A stretch of 64,000 bases of DNA from Micractinium sp. NFX-FRZ. Its lineage: Eukaryota; Chlorophyta; Trebouxiophyceae; Chlorellales; Chlorellaceae. The stretch's first letter is position 1. Each line of letters opens with the position of its first letter. Positions 22,301 through 31,800 of the stretch are shown in pieces. Under the pieces are notes generated by a model. It saw only the letters and a list, made by a program, of their open reading frames with translations, ran no database searches and was not told the origin of the DNA. Both the position numbers and the translations under genes were made by a program. The stretch spans positions 62,001 through 126,000 of the forward strand of contig JAPTJF010000026.1 of assembly GCA_029339195.1 (NCBI GenBank), given 5' to 3'.

Positions 22301-23182
22301 GTGTGCTGTGCTGTGCTGTGCCGCGGGCTGCGCTGTGCTGATGCCGATGCTCTGCTGCGCTGCGCACCACTGTGCCGTGGCGCTGTGCGGCTCTGCGCTG
22401 GGGGGCCAGCACCTGTCCCAGGTGCTGCCACCAGCCGGGCAGTGCCGTGCCGCTCGGCCAGCCGGCCGTGTGAGGAGGCCATGCTTCATGCATCGCCACT
22501 GCCCTGACCACCTTAACCCTCCATTCCATTCCTCCCCCCACCCATCCCCCCTCCCACCTGCCTGCCCGCCCGCAGGACGGCGACACCATTCGGATAGATG
22601 CCGAGACGCGGTCCATGGACATCCTGAATGTGGACGACGCTGAGCTGGCGGCCAGGTGGGCCTGTGGCTATAGTGGGGAAGCCAGTTTGTCTGTGTGTGT
22701 GACATGTCAGGAACTGTGGATCTGTGAGCAGCAGTCCATGGCCATCCTGAATGTGGACGAAGCTAAGCTGGCAGCCACGTGGGCATATGGCTGTAGTGGG
22801 GAAGCCAGTTTGTCTGTCTGCGTGCGTGACACGTCAGGAACTGTGGGCCTGTGAGCAGCTGTCCGTGGGCATTCTCACCGTGGACGGGCCGCCCCAAGCT
22901 GGCGTCCAGGTGGGTGCACACTTCAGTTGCTGGCTGCCCGACGGCCTGTAGTCCACGTGGTCTGTATCAGGCGACGCCGCCACGGCTGCTGCCCCGACGC
23001 CCGCCCGCCCACCTGTGCTCGCCCCCTGGTCCTCCTCACCCCGGGCCCTCCCTGCCCCTGCCCCACTGGTGCGCAGGCGCGCAGCCTGGACGGCGCCCCC
23101 CCTGAAGGCCACCCAGGGCACGCTGTACAAGTACATCAAGTGCGTGGGCCCCGCCTCCCAGGGCTGCATCACCGACGCCTGA
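16312..23182 (+). CDS. ilvD: Dihydroxy-acid dehydratase, plastid
   Basis: Fe-S enzyme converting 2,3-dihydroxy-isovalerate and -methylvalerate to the 2-keto acids in branched-chain amino acid synthesis. Exons after the first: 17177-17372, 17820-17951, 18403-18688, 19003-19115, 19704-19840, 20400-20531, 20710-20791, 21149-21258, 21570-21703, 22081-22156, 22576-22655, 23077-23182. The first core exon ends at 16840. Cluster cysteines lie in [16 protein letters not shown] and [18 protein letters not shown]; the active-site Ser region is [14 protein letters not shown]. It ends CITDA at TGA 23180. Start uncertain: ATG 16451 in the same exon gives 657 aa with an Arg/Pro/Ala-rich transit peptide; ATG 16312 with a good donor at 16370 spliced to about 16521 also keeps frame. 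Most introns carry echoes of flanking exon edges, more than any other gene here. Confidence 0.95.
17628..17845 (+). repeat. Triplicated acceptor region in DHAD intron 2
   Basis: The real acceptor and exon start (CCTGCAGACTCGATTGAG at about 17813-17830) is preceded by diverged copies at about 17635 (CCTGCAGACTCAATTGAG) and 17717 (CAGCAGACTCCACTGAG). The block GGCAACAACCTCACACACCTGAA follows the first two copies, so the repeated unit is about 85-95 bp and includes intron and exon sequence. Confidence 0.85.
18040..18080 (+). repeat. Echo of DHAD exon 3 end and donor
   Basis: CCCTCCCTCATGATCTACGG with AGGTGCGG at about 18047-18074 repeats the end of exon 3 and its donor at 17930-17958. Near-identity suggests a recent duplication. 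Confidence 0.85.
19195..19640 (+). repeat. Echoes around DHAD intron 5
   Basis: The exon 5 end (GTCATGGCCACCGGAGGGTC, 19085-19115) recurs at about 19206-19240. The exon 6 start (TGCACCTGATTGCCATGGCG at 19707) recurs at about 19450-19515 (GCACCTGATTGCGGTGGCGC, then GCGGGCTGCAGCTGGGGCTG) and at about 19580-19630. Both sides of one intron are echoed inside it. Confidence 0.85.
19905..20430 (+). repeat. Multiple echoes in DHAD intron 6
   Basis: The exon 6 end (GATGGAGGACGTGCACCTGG, 19822-19841) recurs at 19911-19932 and more loosely near 20058. The exon 7 start (GCCGGCGGCACCCCCGCCGT, 20400) recurs at about 20102, 20227 and 20308, each followed by (C/T)CTCAAG. Two of the three upstream copies are preceded by CCCCAG, so they are plausible 3' splice sites. 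Confidence 0.9.
20577..20625 (+). repeat. Echo of DHAD exon 7 end
   Basis: GCCACATGCCGGGGCCTGAA then GGCGGGGCAGCAGGCGGGTT repeats the exon 7 end and donor (GCCACGTGCCCGGGCCTGAA at about 20498 to 20540). The copied donor has changed from GGTGGG to GGCGGG. Confidence 0.85.
22200..22330 (+). repeat. (TGTGC)n minisatellite in DHAD intron 11
   Basis: Pentanucleotide TGTGC runs are arranged in a higher-order unit of roughly 40-50 bp ending GCTGTGCTAGTGGT, seen three times (about 22191, 22248, 22293). The same pentamer occurs in introns of the AP180 gene (11225-11250) and of the phosphate transporter (60585-60680). Confidence 0.85.
22612..22915 (+). repeat. 123-127 bp tandem array across DHAD exon 12/intron junction
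   Basis: Unit one starts at TCCATGGACATCCTGAATGT (22612), unit two at TCCATGGCCATCCTGAATGT (22735) and a decaying third at TCCGTGGGCATTCTCACCGT (22862). Each unit carries coding sequence, the exon end (GGCGGCCAG in the first), then intron sequence AGTGGGGAAGCCAGTTTGTC and GTCAGGAACTGTGG. Only the first copy is needed for the conserved protein, because the next exon resumes with [15 protein letters not shown]. Confidence 0.92.
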
Positions 23183-24480
23183 GCACGCCTGAGCGCTGGG
23201 CATGCTGTGCCGTGCACGCCGACGTGCGTAAGAGGCGCAAGCACCCCAGGACCCGCCCCGCCAGAGCAAGTAGCCAGGCCAGAAGCCAGGGAAGGCAGGC
23301 AGTGCAGCATACCTCTCCCTTTCCCCCCGTCCCGTCCCTCTCCCCCCCCTCCGTCCCCGCACTATGCACCATCATCCCCCTTTTGCGAACCGTGAGCAGC
23401 AAAGTGATCTGTCATGCGTGCGTGCACCGCGCGCCCCCGCCCCCTCTGATATGCTATGCGCGGCGGGCGCCCGTGACACACCATCCTCGCTGGCGCAGGC
23501 AGCGCATGCTGGGCTGGAAGAAATTAAGAAAGACAGAGCGGCTGAACCTTTGGTGGACCTCAGTTCAGGGGGGAATCACGGAAGCAGTGCTCAAACAAAG
23601 GATTGCCGTGCCCACACACACTCTTGCTAATGCCATGCCCACACACACTCTTGCAGTGCACCCGTGGCCCGGTCGGCCCCACACGCACGCTGCATGCAAA
23701 CATGCACTGCACTCCAACAGCCAGCGGGCAGCCTTCCGGCAGCTCAACACACGGCAGCAGCATGTGGGGATGTGAAGAATGCTTTCTTGCTCCCGGCCAT
23801 GCCTCTGCCGTGCCAGTCACAAAGAAGCCAAGCACTGGCGTGATGAAAGAAGAAGGCACGTGGTGCGGGCAGGCAATGATACCTCATCACTATTGGAGTG
23901 CCTGCCGGGACGTGTACCATGCGCACAGGCCCGGGTGGATGCGCCCAGCAGGCTTCTGCCGGCAGCCCGCCAGCAGGCTCCCAGCTGTGCTCCACCCCCC
24001 GGCAGACTCCCGCTGTACGCCACACTCCCCACCCCCCTTCGCTTCCCTCCATATCTTGGCTGTGCAGTTCCACTCCCCAACCCTGCTTCCGCAGGCGCCG
24101 TGCTACGCATCCTCTAGGGGGTGGAGCCACGGCGAGGGGCGGTGGCGCAGTGCCGCCAGCGGCAAGCGTTTCTGCTGCCCCTGGGCTGCATCCGGCCTAA
24201 GGGGCGACCCCATCTTATTGCACACGCATCCGTCTGCAACCTCGATGCCGCTGCAGCAGGAGGCGCTGTGAAAGGGCTTGACATGCGGTGATGGCGGGGT
24301 GCTCCTGTGCCGCAGCGCAGTTGCCACATGCGATCGCTAGATGGTCGAAATGCAATGTACGGTTGGAACAACTGCGCCTGCACTGTCGCTCCCATGCATT
24401 GAGCAAGCGCCATCTCGGCAAGCGCTTGGAGGCCACAGCCATCGGGTCCCGCCCTCTTCAATTTAGACTTGCTCGGCAAC
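23183..24480. other. Intergenic, DHAD to EF-P
   Basis: About 1.3 kb with no supported gene. Contains a doubled ATTGCCGTGCC/AATGCCATGCC-CACACACACTCTTGC unit near 23604-23660. The upstream part is DHAD 3'UTR and the distal part the EF-P promoter. I saw no clear TGTAA or TATA. Confidence 0.5.
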
Positions 24481-27400
24481 ATGCAGGCTCTGAGCTTCTC
24501 TCGCAGCGTGGCCAGCCTGCGGGGGGCCACAGGCCCGGCAGCAGCTCGCCCGCAGGTGAGGTTCCCTGCTTCTGTCGACCTCCTCACCGCACAAGCGTTC
24601 AAGCCTTCCAGCGCGATTGTGGCGGGCGACATCGCCGCTGGGCTGGGAGCGGCCTCCGCTGCGCCCCGCCCCTCACCCGCCGCCGCCGCTGCCTCGACCT
24701 CCCGCCTGCTCGCCTGCTTTCCCTTGCCGCAGCGCTTGTCTGCGCGGCGTGCCTCGCTGGTGGTGCGTGCCGCCCAGGTGTCCTCCAACGACTTCAAGAA
24801 CGGGATGACCATTGAGTTTGACGGGGCGCCCTACAAGGTCGTTGGTGAGTGGCAGTGGAATGATTTTAGAAATGGAACACAAGTAGCTCACTGTATGTCC
24901 CATCTTGTGATCCCACCGCCCTGTCATGTAATTGAGGGTCTCGGGGTAGCAGGGACGCAGGTCTGTGACCCCCGTGGGTGAGTGGAGACGCAATTGCAAG
25001 CATGCGGAAGCGAGCTTGTGGGTGCTTGGCTTGTTGGCAGGCTGGGCTGGCGTGGTGCCCTACACGCGGCATAAGCGAGTGAGAGAGCAGAACAGGGTCG
25101 TGCGCAGCAAGCTGAAAACTGGCATCATCGGCAATGCTCCTTCCGTTGGCACCTTTGTTTTCCACTGCAGAGTTCCTGCATGTCCACCCGGCGAGAAGCC
25201 AGTCCAAGCACTCCACTGTCATGCTCACCCTCCCCTGTCCACACTGCGTGCACACTCCCCCGCCCTGCAGAGTTCCTGCACGTCAAGCCCGGCAAGGGCG
25301 CGGCCTTTGTGCGCAGCAAGCTGAAGAACTTCATCACGGGCAACACGGTGGAGAAGACGTGGCGGGCGGGGGAGAGCGTGGACGTGGCCAACGTGGAGAA
25401 GAAGGAGACGCAGTTCACGTATGCAGAGGGGGACGAGGTGAGGTGACAACAACAAGAGCCTGCCTGTTTGCGCCCGGCGTTGGATGGCTGGCTGGGTGGC
25501 CGGGTGTGCTGAAGCAGGGGGGCGCAGTTCACTACACGCAGAGGAGGGACGGAAATGGCAGGAATGGTGCGCTCTATGACTTGTCTGGCTGGGGAGGCGC
25601 GCCCTCCCCTCCCCTCCCGTCTCACAGCTGCACCCTCCCCCACGCTTTTATCCCCCTTGCCCTGCAGTACGTGTTCATGGACATGCAGAGCTACGAGGAG
25701 ACGCGCATCACGCGGGACGAGGACTGGGCCAAGTGAGCGAGCGTAGGGCGCTGTGCAACAAGGCAGCGTGCGCAGCATCGGCAGCGTGGGGGCTGTGTGA
25801 TCAGATGGCAGCGCGGCTGTTGAGTAACGGGGGCGGGCGGGAGGAAGGGGTAGGGGGGAACAGGAGTGTGGTGAGTTGCGTGTGCAAGCGCGCCAGCAAG
25901 CAGCAACCCCTCCCTCATCTTGCGGGACGGGGACTGGGCCAAGTGAGCGAGCACGCGCAGCTGCGTAACAAGGCAGCAGGGGGCTGGGGTCCAGAGGGAG
26001 TCGTTGCTTGTGTCTTCGATTGTGTCATAAGTGGTCTCGTTGGTTGTGTCGGTACTTCACATGTGGCAGCTGTTGGGGGGTGGTGTGTTTGGGGCGAGGT
26101 TAGTGCAGGGCGTGTGCAGCAAGGGGTACTGGTGGGGGTGGGGCCGCTGGGCCAGCAAGCATCGCCCCCTTCCCCCCCCTGTGAGCCGCCCAGGCGCCGC
26201 TTCTGCCCTTCTCCCCCGCCCTCTCACTTGCGGCCCCTCCTCCCCACCCTGAACCGCGGGCAACCCCGTGTCCAACACACACACACAAGTGACTCATTGC
26301 AAACTTTCGCCCTCTCTCCCTCCCCCGTCCCCTTTCCACCCTGGCAGGTACCTGAAGGAGGGCATGGACGTGGGTGTGCTGCTGTGGAACGGCAAGGTGC
26401 GTGGCTGGGCGGGGGAGCAGGGCATGCGGGCAGGGACCCGGCGCAGCCTTCCATCTCCCTGTGCCCCTGTGGCCCAGCAGGCATTGGGGTGTTGAGTGCC
26501 AAGGGCCTGCCTGCTCCCCAGCCCCCCTCAGCCCCCGCCCTCCCTCACCGTCTTGATGGGTGTCGGGCGCCCCACAACAGCGCGTGCCGCCGGCACCTCC
26601 CTTCCCACCGCCCTATTTTGCCTCATGCACTATGGGTGCCCAACACTCGCTGTATCACCGCAAGCACAACCATCCCTCCATGCGCAGTTGCTCGCATCAC
26701 AACCCCGCTCCCTCCACTGCCCCCCCTGCGCACTTGGGTCACACTCCCGTCCTCTCTGTGCCCCCTGCGGCGCTCACACCACAGCTCCCTCCCCTCCCCT
26801 TCCCCCCCTTAATGTGCGCAGGTGATCAGCGTGGAGGTGCCCACCAGACTGTATCAACCGCAAGCACGACCACCAGCCCATGCGTTGTTGCTCACACCGC
26901 AGCCCCCTCCCCTGCCCCCCCGCCCCCCTTCCTCTTGCCATCAGGTGATCAGCGTGGAGGTGCCCAACACCGTGGAGCTGGAGGTGACGGAGACAGACCC
27001 GGGGGTGCGCGGCAACACGGCGGTGAGTGGGGGGGGGGTGCTGGGGTGCAGGGGGCCCAGGGAACCTCCATCTGATGCACGCGGTGGGAAGACGAATGGT
27101 GGGTGCAGGGGGTGCGCGACAACACGGCGGTGAGCTTCACTTTGCGTGATCCCTAGGCACTGCTGTATCACTGCAGTGGTTGTAGCACTGCAGCGCTGCA
27201 CCCCTGTACCTCTGCAACTCGGCACCCCCTGCTTTGCCGTCGTGCGGGGCGTGGGAGGGGGGAAGCTGGGGAGTGGGGCAGGCGAGGTGGCGGCTGCTCG
27301 TGCCTGCGGTTTGTGGGGGTGGCAGACCCGGACGCGGGGAGTGCATGGCTGTGACAAGGCGGTGAGTGGGGTGGGCAGGGTGGAGCCGGGCTCCGAGAGA

Positions 27401-27695
27401 CAAGCGGGGGGCAGAAGGTGGCGGGCATGCCAGTCGCCTCCCGTCTGCAGCAAGGCGGGCTGGAGAAGTTGTGTGCGGTAGCCCAAGTGCCCCTGCCCCT
27501 GCCCTCTCTCACACCCTTTGTAACTGCTTCCCTCCCGCCCGCCCCTCCCCCCCTCCCCACGTGCAGCAAGGCGGCAGCAAGCCCGCCACCCTGGAGACGG
27601 GCGCGGTGGTGCAGGTGCCGCTGTTTGTCAACCAGGGGGAGAAGATCAAGGTCGACACGCGCACCGACACCTACCTCTCCCGCTCACAGAGCTAG
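24481..27695 (+). CDS. efp: Elongation factor P, plastid-targeted
   Basis: Bacterial-type EF-P that relieves ribosome stalling at polyproline; here probably a plastid translation factor. Exons: 24481-24844, 25271-25437, 25668-25732, 26348-26396, 26945-27022, 27567-27695; 852 nt, 283 aa. The ATG at 24481 begins [15 protein letters not shown]; the first about 95 residues are Ala/Ser/Arg-rich and look like a transit peptide. The KOW-like N domain starts [20 protein letters not shown]; the loop [19 protein letters not shown] carries the conserved lysine that EF-P modifies. Then come the OB domains ([44 protein letters not shown]) and the terminal [20 protein letters not shown]. eIF5A is excluded by the C-terminal third domain. 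Introns 1, 3, 4 and 5 carry exon-edge echoes. Confidence 0.96.
25100..25200 (+). repeat. Echoes of EF-P exon 2 in intron 1
   Basis: GTGCGCAGCAAGCTGAAAAC (25100) copies the middle of exon 2 (GTGCGCAGCAAGCTGAAGAA, 25310). CTGCAGAGTTCCTGCATGTC (about 25165) copies the exon 2 acceptor and start (CTGCAGAGTTCCTGCACGTC, 25265). The order in the intron is middle then start, as expected from a tandem duplication of a block that has since been eroded. Confidence 0.88.
25918..25960 (+). repeat. Echo of EF-P exon 3 end and donor
   Basis: TTGCGGGACGGGGACTGGGCCAAGTGAGCGAGC repeats, with few changes, the end of exon 3 and its donor at 25711-25743. The copied donor AAGTGAGCG is intact. Confidence 0.88.
26816..26880 (+). 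repeat. Echo of EF-P exon 5 start
   Basis: GCAGGTGATCAGCGTGGAGG (about 26818) duplicates the acceptor and start of exon 5 (TCAGGTGATCAGCGTGGAGG, 26941). The following ACTGTATCAACCGCAAGCAC also matches an upstream intron stretch at about 26648 (CTGTATCACCGCAAGCAC), giving a nested repeat of about 190 bp. Confidence 0.85.
27105..27134 (+). repeat. Echo of EF-P exon 5 end and donor
   Basis: GGGGGTGCGCGACAACACGG then CGGTGAG repeats 27000-27027 with a single substitution in the first 20 bases; an intact alternative donor results. Confidence 0.88.
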
Positions 27696-28332
27696 GCAGG
27701 CGGCGTCACCCCGCCGACTTCGAGCCGCCTTTGTGCGCCAGCTGGGCCGGCGGCCCTGCCAGCTAGACTCTTGTTTGCTTTTTTTCCCCCTGGGGACGAC
27801 AACCCAGCCCAGCCCAGCCAGCCCAGCCCGGCCCAGCGGTCCCGGGCGCACGCCTTGCTGGCTGCGCCGCGCGGGCACGTCCCACGTGCGATTGGGCGCG
27901 GCCTGTGCTGTGTGCCTGGCAGCACAAGCCTGGCAGGCCATGCTGGTGATGCCCCCTCCTCTAGCATCAGCCCCTGGTTGCCTGCGAGCGCGTGCCGCTG
28001 GGATGCCCGCCGGGCAGGCAGCGGGTGGGCACCCGCCCAGCTTGTGGTTTGCGGGTGGTGCCTGCTCACTTTTGCTGGCCGCAACACGGCGTGCCAACTC
28101 TCTCTCGTCCTCTCTGCTCTCGGTTTGGAAGCACTGCACCTCTGCGCTCTGGAGTGCCCCCTCCCCATGCACCACCGCTTTCCTGCCCCGCCCTCCATGC
28201 AAACTATTGCACCTCTGCTCCCTTCCCCCTGCGGCCGCATTGGCCCAGTTTTGTTGCGAGGTCTTCGCATTGCTTTACCAAGTCCTTTGTGGCGTGGCCT
28301 TAGGGGAACCCCTCTGTGTGTAGGCCTGGTGC

Positions 28333-28337
28333 TGTAA
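28333..28337 (+). terminator. Possible TGTAA poly(A) signal for EF-P
   Basis: TGTAA about 640 nt past the EF-P stop. The motif is standard for green algae, but no transcript end is available. Confidence 0.35.
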
Positions 28338-28776
28338 ACAACTGAATTGAGCCGCACTAGCAAAAGACATCCGTTGATCAGGCAAGCAACAGCTCTTGCA
28401 GCGTGCCGGCACCGCGCACGACATGGTTGCAGCGCCGTCCTTACCGGCGGCGCCAGAGGCACGGCACGCCCCTTGATACATTGATAGGGAGGCGGGAAGG
28501 CTGAGGAGCATGCACTGCAGTTCAACTGGCTGGCACCAGGACCATCGCCTCTACCACAACTTTGACTGCTGAGCATGCTGTGCTCCTCACCGTTATGTAT
28601 ACCGCCCACCTTACATCTTGTCTACCTCCGCAGAGGCTCAAATCCGTCCCAATTTGCTGTGTGACGACGACCGGGGCCAAGCTTGCGACCGGGATGGAAC
28701 CTTGGCAGCTTGTGCCCGCTGGGCAGGAACTAGCGACCGGCTCTTCCGAGCTCGTCAATCTCAATTGATTCAGTCA

Positions 28777-28782
28777 TATAAA
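28777..28782 (+). promoter_or_regulatory. Possible TATA box
   Basis: TATAAA in an AT-richer patch (GATTCAGTCATATAAACACC), 64 nt upstream of the ATG at 28846. It would give a 5'UTR of about 30-40 nt. A motif-only call. Confidence 0.4.
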
Positions 28783-28845
28783 CACCAGAGCCGCCGCTAA
28801 GTCACAGGGCCCGACTGTTTCGGACGTTGAGGCGGCGGCGCGCCA

Positions 28846-31800
28846 ATGGCTGGCGCCACGCTCCTTTTTGCGCTTCTGCTCTGCGCCAGTGGTTTGCTCG
28901 TCAGGTGTCAGGTGAGCGACATCGCGATAATCATGGCCGGCATGAGCCTAGGCGGCCGCAACCTTGCTGCCGCCGCCCATGCCGCCGCCCATGCCGCCGC
29001 CGCCGCCAGCACGGCTCACCCACCACTGGCGCAGGCCAGCGTGCTTACAAGTCATGCGTACTATTGCCACCGCATTGTGCATCTGCCCGCAGTTGGGGAG
29101 GAGCCGCACTCGTCGGGCATCTTGATGCTGCGTGCCTGCTCCCCCTTCTAACCTGTACCGAGTCCCGCAAGCACTGTGCGTCCCCTGCCCTCCCCGCCCC
29201 GTAGAACTCATGGGTCGAAGTGGGCGCCGCTGCTAGCAACAAGCCGGAGGTGGTGAGCTACAATACCTATTGGTACTACAGCCCGGTGTGGGACATAGGC
29301 ATGTCCGACGCGGTACATGTCGCATACAGTGATGCCACGGCGGACGGCCGCCTCACGGTGTCTGCCCTGGTGGGCGACAGCTGGGTTCCCCTCGGCGCAG
29401 GCATCACCCAGGGGCGTGTGACCTCCGTGTCCCTGGAATTTGGGGCCGCTGGGTCCCCCCATGTGGCATATGTGGAGGAATTCCCGGCTGGCGTCTACAG
29501 GATGTGCCTACGGCGCCTTGTCCTTGGTGATGGCACAACACCCAACAGGTGGCCCCTCCTTGGCGGAGAATGCTTTCAACAGAACATTACACAGTTTCGG
29601 AGCCTGAACGTGCGGCTGGCTATTGGTGACGGCGTGCCGTATGTTGCGTACAATGAGGGCATCAACAGTCTTTTATTCGTGGACAGGCTGGTCAATGGCG
29701 TCTGGTCCCGCATAGGCTCACCACCACCACGTGGCGAATTTAGTCCCAGCTTCAATATAGCTTATGATCCACGCATAGGTACGTCACAGGGCTGGGAGCT
29801 GCTCGTCTTTCCGCTTGTTGTCCTGTGTAGGGAGGGGACGCACCCGCCCGGCCACCCGCATGCCCGCCCGCCTCTTGCCCTGCCTGCCCACTGTCTGACC
29901 CCCCGCACTCGAGTGCTCTGCCACTGGCGTGGCCCCATGATCCTCCCCATCTCGTCCGTAATGCCGCAATGCAGGTGCACTCTTTGTGGCATATGAGCAG
30001 TCTGATGGTGGTGCGGCAGTGTACCTCGCAGTTTGGACGGGACGTAAATGGCCTGATGACTGGTATCATTTGATTTCCAGATATGGGTCGAGGTACTCCG
30101 GGCTGCCGTCAATCGCTTTCCCGCTGATTAATTCCAGCAGCTACGCTTGCATAGGTTACTCTCGGAGGATTGACCCATGGCCAGTGCCGTGGGAAGCACC
30201 AGACATCCCAGAGGTTTTGTGCCACGCTTACCCCGACCTCACTTTGATGAATAATACCATGTTGGGCAACATCTCCGCCCTGGCCGCCGACATGAACGAC
30301 GTGTATTTCGTGTCGCTTGCTCACCGCCCGGACACCCGCACTCCTCAGGTGGCATTCGTCCATAGGACTGACGCCAGTGGCAGCACGGCACTCTGGGGGG
30401 AGAGTATCCAGGCGTGGAGATATGGCGGGGGGAACAGGCTCACCGCGGGACGGCAGGTGTCTGGTAAGCCATACCTGCTGTACAATCGGTTGAACCAAAC
30501 TCACCTGGTCTTCATGAGCAACCTTGGCAGCGTCACCATCATGTGCCAAGGCTGCCCACCCTCACCGCCACCTCCGCCCCAGCCACCCAGCCCAAGGCCG
30601 CCATCACCTCCCCCCCCTCCCAAGCCCTCGCCGCCACCCCCGCCCAAGCCCTCGCCCCCACCACCTCCCAAGCCCTCGCCCCCGCCACCTCGCCCCCCAC
30701 CTCCGCCACCGCCGCCATCGCCACCGCCACCTCCACCCAGGCCCATACAGGCAAGTGTGGACGAATAGTGGGCGGCAAGCATGAGTGCGGCCACATGAGT
30801 GGCTCTTGACACTACACCATGCGTGCCTGCTCATTGTTTTCATGCACCTGCCATTCCCTCTCCTTGCCCACCAGCACATGCATGCCTCACATTGTGCCCC
30901 GTCCCCTTCTGCCCCACAGGTATGGGTGGAAGTGGCGGGAGCTGCCAACAGCAAACCGCAACTCTTCCCCGGCGCTGGGTGGGATGTGGGCTTCAGCGGC
31001 ACTCTCTGGATGGCGTATGCTGACGCCAACGCCGGTGGCCGGCTCACGGTGTCCGCCCTATTCGAGGGTAGCACATGGATTCCCTATGGGGCACCGCTTA
31101 CCACGGGCCCGGCGTCAGATGTGTCGCTTGCCTTTGCAGCCAATGGGAACCCCATCGTGGCTTACGTGGAGGAGTTCCCAGTCGGCATGTTCAAGATGTG
31201 CGCGCGACAGCTGGTCCCCAACCTAGGCACAACCGCAGACTGGCAGGTGCTCGGGGGCAGGTGCTTTAGGAAGGATTTCACAACGTTTCGCAGCCTCGGC
31301 GTGAGCCTAGCTGTAGCCCCCGACGGCACACCCTACATTGCTCTTAATGAGGACCAGGCAAGCCAGCTGTCCGTGACTCGGCTGGTCAACGGCACCTGGT
31401 ACAATGTGGGCTCAACACGCATCTCCACAGGCTGGGCTTACCATACAGACTTGGCAATCGACACAGCAGGCACGCCAATGTTTTGCCTGCCGGCCTCCCC
31501 GCCTGTTTGGCACCTTCCGCCTACCTGCCTGCCTACTTGTTATTCCTGCTTGCCTGCTTGCCTGTGCCAGTTCTGAGCCGCTCATGCCAAATCAGCCGCA
31601 ACACATCCCACTCATCCATGTGTCCTTTGCCACTTTGTAGGTGCGCCATGGGTGACCTTTCAGGAAGAGCAGTCGGGGGTCAAGCTCGTGACATTTGGAG
31701 CACAAGGCTGGCGCTATGTGGCGTCCAGCCCAAATGTCACAACACTGACTGAGCAACCCACTCTGGTGTTCGATGCCAGTGGCGCGCCATGTGTAGCCCG

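Larger units (their letters stand above)
27696..28845. other. Intergenic, EF-P to proline-rich membrane protein
   Basis: About 1.15 kb. Holds the EF-P 3'UTR, a CAGCCCAGCC-type simple repeat at 27802-27837, a TGTAA motif at 28333 and the next promoter. Open frames on both strands lack support. Confidence 0.55.

Noticed and set aside
23560..24470. ORFs on both strands in the DHAD to EF-P gap
   Set aside because: No domain or splice continuity; contains simple repeats.
30770..31470. Reading DTAGTPMF straight through at 31461-31490 in the membrane protein
   Set aside because: No usable GT donor follows soon and the family pattern DxxGAPWVTF needs the exon at 31641; the GC donor at 31470 gives the exact frame, although a longer exon cannot be fully excluded.
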